DNA of 64,000 bases from Ancylobacter novellus (GTDB lineage: Bacteria; Pseudomonadota; Alphaproteobacteria; Rhizobiales; Xanthobacteraceae): assembly GCA_003241485.1 (NCBI GenBank), contig QFQD01000035.1, forward strand, positions 24,048 through 88,047, in the 5' to 3' direction. The notes under the pieces are model-generated. The model saw only the letters and a program-made list of their open reading frames with translations, did no database searches and was not told the DNA's origin. Shown here in pieces: positions 61,037 through 64,000 of this stretch. Made by a program: the position numbers and the translations under genes. Numbering within the stretch: the first letter of the stretch is position 1; each line of letters begins with the position of its first letter.

Positions 61037-61350
61037 ACGCCGGCTCGCGGGCGAGGCGTCGGCGCGAACGCCTTATCGAGACGTCCGGTGATCTGGTCGA
61101 GGCGATTGAGAATCTCCTCTCGCATCTGCTGCAGGCTGTCATTGCGCGCGTAATGCTCGGCGGCATAAAGCTTGTGCTCGGCAAGCAGCTTGTCGAGCAG
61201 GCGAATTTCCGCCTGCATCGCCGCGATCTGCGTGTTGAGCGGACGCACCTGCTCAACCATCCGGTATTCGATCCGCAGCCACACGCCGACGATGGCGCCG
61301 AGGATCGTCGCCATCCCGAAGACCATTTCCCACGTCACGACGCCCGTCAT
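61033..61350 (-). CDS. Membrane-anchored coiled-coil phage protein
   Basis: 105 residues: one N-terminal membrane helix (MVFGMATILGAIVGVWLRIEY) followed by a long heptad-type helix (LNTQIAAMQAEIRLLDKLLAEH, then LQQMREEILNRLDQITGRLD). Topology resembles inner-membrane spanin-like or holin-accessory proteins. It overlaps the Rz1-like stop and the next gene by ATGA junctions. Confidence 0.8.
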   Translation of the reverse strand: MTGVVTWEMVFGMATILGAIVGVWLRIEYRMVEQVRPLNTQIAAMQAEIRLLDKLLAEHKLYAAEHYARNDSLQQMREEILNRLDQITGRLDKAFAPTPRPRAGV

Positions 61351-61598
61351 CGTCCCACCCCCTCGAAACCCGCCTTCACTTCGCCGTACCAGGCGCGGCC
61401 CTGCTCAAGCCGGCCGTTGGCCAGCGCAAGCGCCGCATAGGTCCGCGCCAGCGCCACGCGCGCATCCATACCTACCTTGATGACCGGCGCAGGCACGGGC
61501 GCCAGCCAGTCCGGCGCGGCCGGCAGTTGCACCGGCGCCGGCTTAGGGCTTGCCGAGCACGCCCCGCAGATCGTCGCCAGTAAGAGCGCAGCGAGCAT
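61347..61598 (-). CDS. Rz1-like outer-membrane spanin lipoprotein
   Basis: 83 residues. It begins with a lipoprotein signal peptide MLAALLLATICGAC (lipobox ending in Cys14) followed by a Pro-rich stretch (SPKPAPVQLPAAPDWLAPVPAP), the hallmark of Rz1-type o-spanins. Its 5' end is embedded out of frame in the Rz-like gene (56-nt overlap), a standard arrangement of phage Rz/Rz1 genes. Confidence 0.8.
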   Translation of the reverse strand: MLAALLLATICGACSASPKPAPVQLPAAPDWLAPVPAPVIKVGMDARVALARTYAALALANGRLEQGRAWYGEVKAGFEGVGR

Positions 61599-61812
61599 CG
61601 GGCCTGGTGGCGCGGCGAGTGGCGTCGGCCGCCGCCGTCTGAGAGATGGTGAGGTCGCGCCGGGCGGCAGCCAGTTCCGCGCGCAGCTGCTCAGCCTCGC
61701 AGGCATTGGACGCTGTGCGGTAGCCGTGCAGCCATATCCCGGCGAGCACGGCGGCGCCGACGGCCATGGCGATCAGCCAGCGCGCCACGGGGGAGAAAAG
61801 AACTGCGAGCAT
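61543..61812 (-). CDS. Rz-like inner-membrane spanin
   Basis: 89 residues: an N-terminal membrane helix (ARWLIAMAVGAAVLAGIWLHGY) followed by a periplasmic helix (CEAEQLRAELAAARRDLTISQ) and a short C-terminal tail. This is the i-spanin layout. The ATG overlaps the endolysin stop (TGATG). With the Rz1-like lipoprotein it would fuse inner and outer membranes in the last step of host lysis. Confidence 0.8.
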   Translation of the reverse strand: MLAVLFSPVARWLIAMAVGAAVLAGIWLHGYRTASNACEAEQLRAELAAARRDLTISQTAAADATRRATRPDARCALTGDDLRGVLGKP

Positions 61813-62315
61813 CAGCGCAACCCTTCGAGGCAAAGCTCGCGCTCACCGATCCGCGTCGCGTCGCCGTTCTCCCGGCGCAGCACCAGGCCGCGCAGCACCT
61901 TACCGCCGGCGCGGTTGAACGCCGTCATCGCCTCGCAGCTCTCGCGATACTTGCCCTCGCGGGCGAGGCGCGCGGCCGTCGACCGACACACCGCCGCGAC
62001 GCCAACATTGTAGGAGAGCGAGATAGCCGCCGCCTGCCAGCTCACCGGCTTGAGGTCGAAGCCGGCGATGCACTGGCGCAGCGGCTCGTAGAAGTCGCGC
62101 TGCACCCGCTCGGCAAGCATCCGCTCGCACTGAGCCGGCGTTGCGCGCTGGCCGGGCGTCACGCCCTTGGTTTCGCCGTAGCATATGGTGAGGACGCCGA
62201 TCGCGTCGCGATAGGCGACAAGCTCCTGCCCCTCCCACGGCTTGATGAGGGCGCCAGTCGCCAGCGCGACAGCCGTCGCCGCGCCGGCGAGCGCCATCTT
62301 GGCCCGCTTGCTCAT
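61812..62315 (-). CDS. Phage endolysin, SAR-type lysozyme (glycoside hydrolase family 24)
   Basis: 167 residues. The T4-lysozyme catalytic triad spacing E-x8-D-x5-T is visible as Glu28, Asp37, Thr43 in WEGQELVAYRDAIGVLTICYG. The N terminus (ALAGAATAVALATGALI) is a weakly hydrophobic Ala/Gly-rich segment typical of signal-anchor-release endolysins, so export would be Sec-dependent and activation follows release from the membrane. Several Cys are present. The ATG overlaps the holin stop (ATGA); GGAG lies upstream. Confidence 0.93.
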   Translation of the reverse strand: MSKRAKMALAGAATAVALATGALIKPWEGQELVAYRDAIGVLTICYGETKGVTPGQRATPAQCERMLAERVQRDFYEPLRQCIAGFDLKPVSWQAAAISLSYNVGVAAVCRSTAARLAREGKYRESCEAMTAFNRAGGKVLRGLVLRRENGDATRIGERELCLEGLR

Positions 62316-62533
62316 TCTCGATTCTCCATTTTGGATTGGGCGGTGAGGCGCGCAACGAAGGCCGCTGCAACGATGAAAACGGTGAGCGCCGCAAGAACGC
62401 GGGGCGCTATCGGGATGAGGTCGCCGAAGAGGGGCAGCGCCACCTCCAAGCCGGACAGCAGCCCGGCCAGCAGCATCAGGCGGATGCTCCACGCATGGCG
62501 AAGCACCCGTCTCCAATCGGGGACGAGTTGCAT
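62312..62533 (-). CDS. Phage holin-like protein
   Basis: 73 residues with two membrane helices (IRLMLLAGLLSGLEVALPLF and APRVLAALTVFIVAAAFVA), a charged N terminus (VPDWRRVLRHAWS) and a short charged C terminus. Size, topology and position directly before the endolysin identify it as a class II-type holin. Ribosome site GGAG 7 nt before the ATG. With a SAR endolysin it would act as a pinholin or depolarising holin. Confidence 0.82.
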   Translation of the reverse strand: MQLVPDWRRVLRHAWSIRLMLLAGLLSGLEVALPLFGDLIPIAPRVLAALTVFIVAAAFVARLTAQSKMENRE

Positions 62534-62619
62534 GAAGAGGCTCCAAGAGGTTCGGGGTGGGACTGGCCTGCGTAAGCAGAGCCACACACAGCCAGAGGCT
62601 GGACGGCAGGTGCGACATA

Positions 62620-62651
62620 GGGCGGGGCTCCGATCAAACGGTCACCCGCCC
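62620..62651 (-). promoter_or_regulatory. Hairpin and possible promoter before the lysis cassette
   Basis: GGGCGGG (62620-62626) pairs with CCCGCCC (62645-62651) in the 153-bp gap between the tail gene and the holin. Just upstream on the minus strand is CATAAT with a poor -35 (TTTTTG, 17-nt spacer). It may separate tail and lysis transcription. Confidence 0.35.
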
Positions 62652-62686
62652 CAATTATGCTTAGGAAGGTTGTCTCCAAAAACGGC

Positions 62687-63607
62687 TCAGGCGGCCGCGA
62701 TGAAGCTCGCAAAGTCGCCCGAGGTGAGGATCGGGCCGCTGGCGCCGCGCAGGTGATAGGCCTGCATGTCCATATCGATGATGAGTCTCGGCATCACGGT
62801 GAGGCCCTTGGCGCGCAGATCCGCCATCGCCCAGGCAACGCTGGCGGCACCGGCGGCGAAGCCATTGGCCTGCGTGGCGCTCGCCGCTGCCGCGTCAGCC
62901 TTGGTGGTGGAGAGGCCGGCGGCAGAGGTCGAGGTGCCCGCCGCCTGCACGGCAATCGTGGCCGCGTCCGTGGCCTCGCCGGCCTTGGTGGTGGAGGTCG
63001 TGGCCGAGCCAGCAGCAGCCGACGCCGCATTGGATGCGGTCGTGGCGGCCGCCTGCGCTTGCGCGAGGGCGAGCGCCTTCAGGTCGCTCGCTTGCGCCGC
63101 CGTCGCCACCAGTCCGCTCGTGCCGATATAGACCGGGGCGGCGGGCTTTTCGCCGCTTCCGCCAATCCAGTCTTTCACCTGCATGACAGTGCGGGGCCCG
63201 TCTTCCATCATGGCGAGGATCGGCGTCCAACCGGGCGGGCCTTGCAGCACCGGGCCGAGCACCACCATCTGCGACGCACCCTTGTACTTGCCGGCGCCCA
63301 TCACCTCGATCGAGGTGGCGCCGATCTTCTCACGCCGCCCGTCGACATGCCGGAACACATCAACTGCGGTGTTCTGGCCCAGCGGCAGCGCCTCCACCAT
63401 CTCGGACGTGGGATAGAAGCGCAGCAGATTGCTGCTGATGAGATCGAGGCCACCCTCGGTCGAGAGGAAGAATTCCACCGGCGCCGCGCTGATCGGCTGG
63501 CCGGTGATCTCGAGGTCGATCAGGGCGCCGTCGAGAACGGCGCCGGGTATTTCCAGCACCACTTCAGGGGCGATCTCGCCGCGATAGAGCGTGATGAGCT
63601 GTGCCAT
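62687..63607 (-). CDS. Phage tail-type protein with Ala-rich coiled-coil middle
   Basis: 306 residues. The N-terminal half is beta-rich (APEVVLEIPGAVLDGALIDLEI, FFLSTEGGLDLIS, VFRHVDGRREKIGATSIEVM). Residues about 180-265 are an Ala/Thr/Ser-rich helical stretch with repeated AAxxA patterns (ASNAASAAAGSATTSTTKAG), as in tail-fibre shafts. The C terminus is a small globular end (LIIDMDMQAYHLRGASGPIL). Good ribosome site before the ATG at 63607. Probably a tail fibre or baseplate-associated protein. Confidence 0.75.
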   Translation of the reverse strand: MAQLITLYRGEIAPEVVLEIPGAVLDGALIDLEITGQPISAAPVEFFLSTEGGLDLISSNLLRFYPTSEMVEALPLGQNTAVDVFRHVDGRREKIGATSIEVMGAGKYKGASQMVVLGPVLQGPPGWTPILAMMEDGPRTVMQVKDWIGGSGEKPAAPVYIGTSGLVATAAQASDLKALALAQAQAAATTASNAASAAAGSATTSTTKAGEATDAATIAVQAAGTSTSAAGLSTTKADAAAASATQANGFAAGAASVAWAMADLRAKGLTVMPRLIIDMDMQAYHLRGASGPILTSGDFASFIAAA

Positions 63608-63614
63608 GGGATCC

Positions 63615-63854
63615 TCAGAAGTACCGGCCGCCATTGTATTCGATGCCCGCCACGTCACCGGGCAGGTAGTTCGGGTTGCTGGGCCCGCTCGGATCGCCGA
63701 TGCCCACGCCCGTGCCGGTGTCGATTACCGCCAGCTTGTGGACGAGGAAGCGCAAACCCGTTGCCGCGCCGACGAAGGTGTTTCCCGGCACCTGAATAAA
63801 GCCGGAGGCCACCGTCCCAGCGAAATACGCCGAAAAGTTCGGCGTGCCCGTCAG
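63615..63854 (-). CDS. Phage protein, start codon unclear
   Basis: About 79 residues of convincing protein (GTPNFSAYFAGTVASGFIQ, then NTFVGAATGLRFLVHKLAVID and GDPSGPSNPNYLPGDVAGIEYN). After the preceding gene's stop at 63881 no ATG, GTG or TTG precedes the coding sequence in frame; the first credible option is CTG at 63854, 3 nt after AGGG. A GTG further in would cut into the conserved-looking part. It may use a rare start, be produced by frameshifting from the upstream gene, or reflect a sequence error. Eight nt separate it from the tail gene. Confidence 0.55.
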   Translation of the reverse strand: MTGTPNFSAYFAGTVASGFIQVPGNTFVGAATGLRFLVHKLAVIDTGTGVGIGDPSGPSNPNYLPGDVAGIEYNGGRYF

Positions 63855-63880
63855 GAACCCTAGGTGGATAGTAGCGCGGC

Positions 63881-64000
63881 CTATTCCGGCCAGGCGAAGG
63901 GGCAGGCGGCGCCGATCGCGGCGAGGAAGGCCTCGACAGTCGGCACCTCGCGGGTGCCGGCCTGCACCGCCGCCATCTCGGCGAGCGCGTAGCTCCAAAC
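63881..64000 (-). CDS. Phage protein, C-terminal part only
   Basis: The last 39 residues (YALAEMAAVQAGTREVPTVEA, FLAAIGAACPFAWPE) of a gene that starts beyond the right edge. Helical by eye. No domain can be assigned from this fragment; the location suggests a tail or assembly gene. Confidence 0.6.
   Translation of the reverse strand, partial: VWSYALAEMAAVQAGTREVPTVEAFLAAIGAACPFAWPE

Larger units (their letters stand above)
59606..64000. mobile_element. Prophage, tRNA-Pro-proximal end (continues past the window)
   Basis: From tRNA-Pro to the right edge the genes are small, tightly overlapping and all on the minus strand: tail-type proteins, holin, SAR endolysin, Rz/Rz1, and unknown small proteins. 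This is the lysis/late end of a tailed phage. Integrase, repressor, capsid and terminase genes are not in the window. The left boundary is inferred from the tRNA; the exact att core is not determined. Confidence 0.85.

Overview
The window is chromosomal DNA of a GC-rich alphaproteobacterium, most likely order Hyphomicrobiales (Rhizobiales). This rests on a DivL-type kinase with Tyr in place of the phospho-acceptor His, a TsaE/sugar-kinase fusion, AddAB instead of RecBCD, an NDUFA9-type complex I accessory protein, a GAAC-N7-GAAC SOS-type site, TTAACCAT CtrA-type half sites and the ubiE-ubiB-coaBC-dut block. A Xanthobacteraceae-like genus (Ancylobacter, Starkeya) would fit but is a guess.

Layout. 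1-7.3 kb: putrescine/polyamine import (potGHI) and gamma-glutamyl-putrescine catabolism (puuA, cut by the left edge, and puuB), with a VOC protein and mutL inserted. 7.3-9.6 kb: DedA protein, PAS-GGDEF protein and a BrnT/BrnA-like toxin-antitoxin pair. 9.6-15.0 kb: leftward branched-chain amino acid region: ilvI and ilvN behind an attenuator with an 18-residue Ile/Leu/Val-rich leader peptide, then a DMT exporter, a TetR regulator with a palindromic operator, and an ilvC interrupted by an apparent short deletion and frameshift. 15.1-21.9 kb: dapB, gpmA, a PACE exporter, an Ada-like methyltransferase, DUF2244, nth, an EI24/CysZ-like protein and a Tat-exported flavin oxidase. 21.9-29 kb: rpmI-rplT, pheS-(unknown gene)-pheT, an SH3/Pro-Gly-repeat envelope protein, uppP. 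29-32 kb: NDUFA9-like protein, tRNA-Leu, a UbiC-like exported protein, DUF1993, trxA. 32-51.5 kb: long leftward run with addBA, murU, tsaE-amgK, divL, cysK with an Rrf2 regulator, dut, coaBC, ubiB, ubiE, an L,D-transpeptidase with candidate CtrA sites, and a lipoprotein. 51.7-59.2 kb: GNAT enzyme, DMT transporter, a branched-chain-type ABC importer with fused permeases, a MarR regulator and an Asp/Glu/hydantoin racemase. 59.3-59.6 kb: tRNA-Gln and tRNA-Pro.

From just beyond tRNA-Pro to the right edge lies the end of a prophage. Its genes run leftward toward the tRNA: tail-type genes, a lysis cassette (holin, SAR endolysin, Rz, overlapping Rz1), and small unknown genes, one with an internal duplication. 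No integrase is in view, so the prophage continues past the edge.

Functional links: MurU and the AmgK half of the fusion form the peptidoglycan-recycling route to UDP-MurNAc; DivL belongs to the CtrA network, and two CtrA-type half sites lie upstream of the L,D-transpeptidase; the Rrf2 regulator precedes cysK; ilvI/ilvN are attenuator-controlled while ilvC looks broken, which would predict Ile/Val auxotrophy unless it is a sequence error or a second copy exists.
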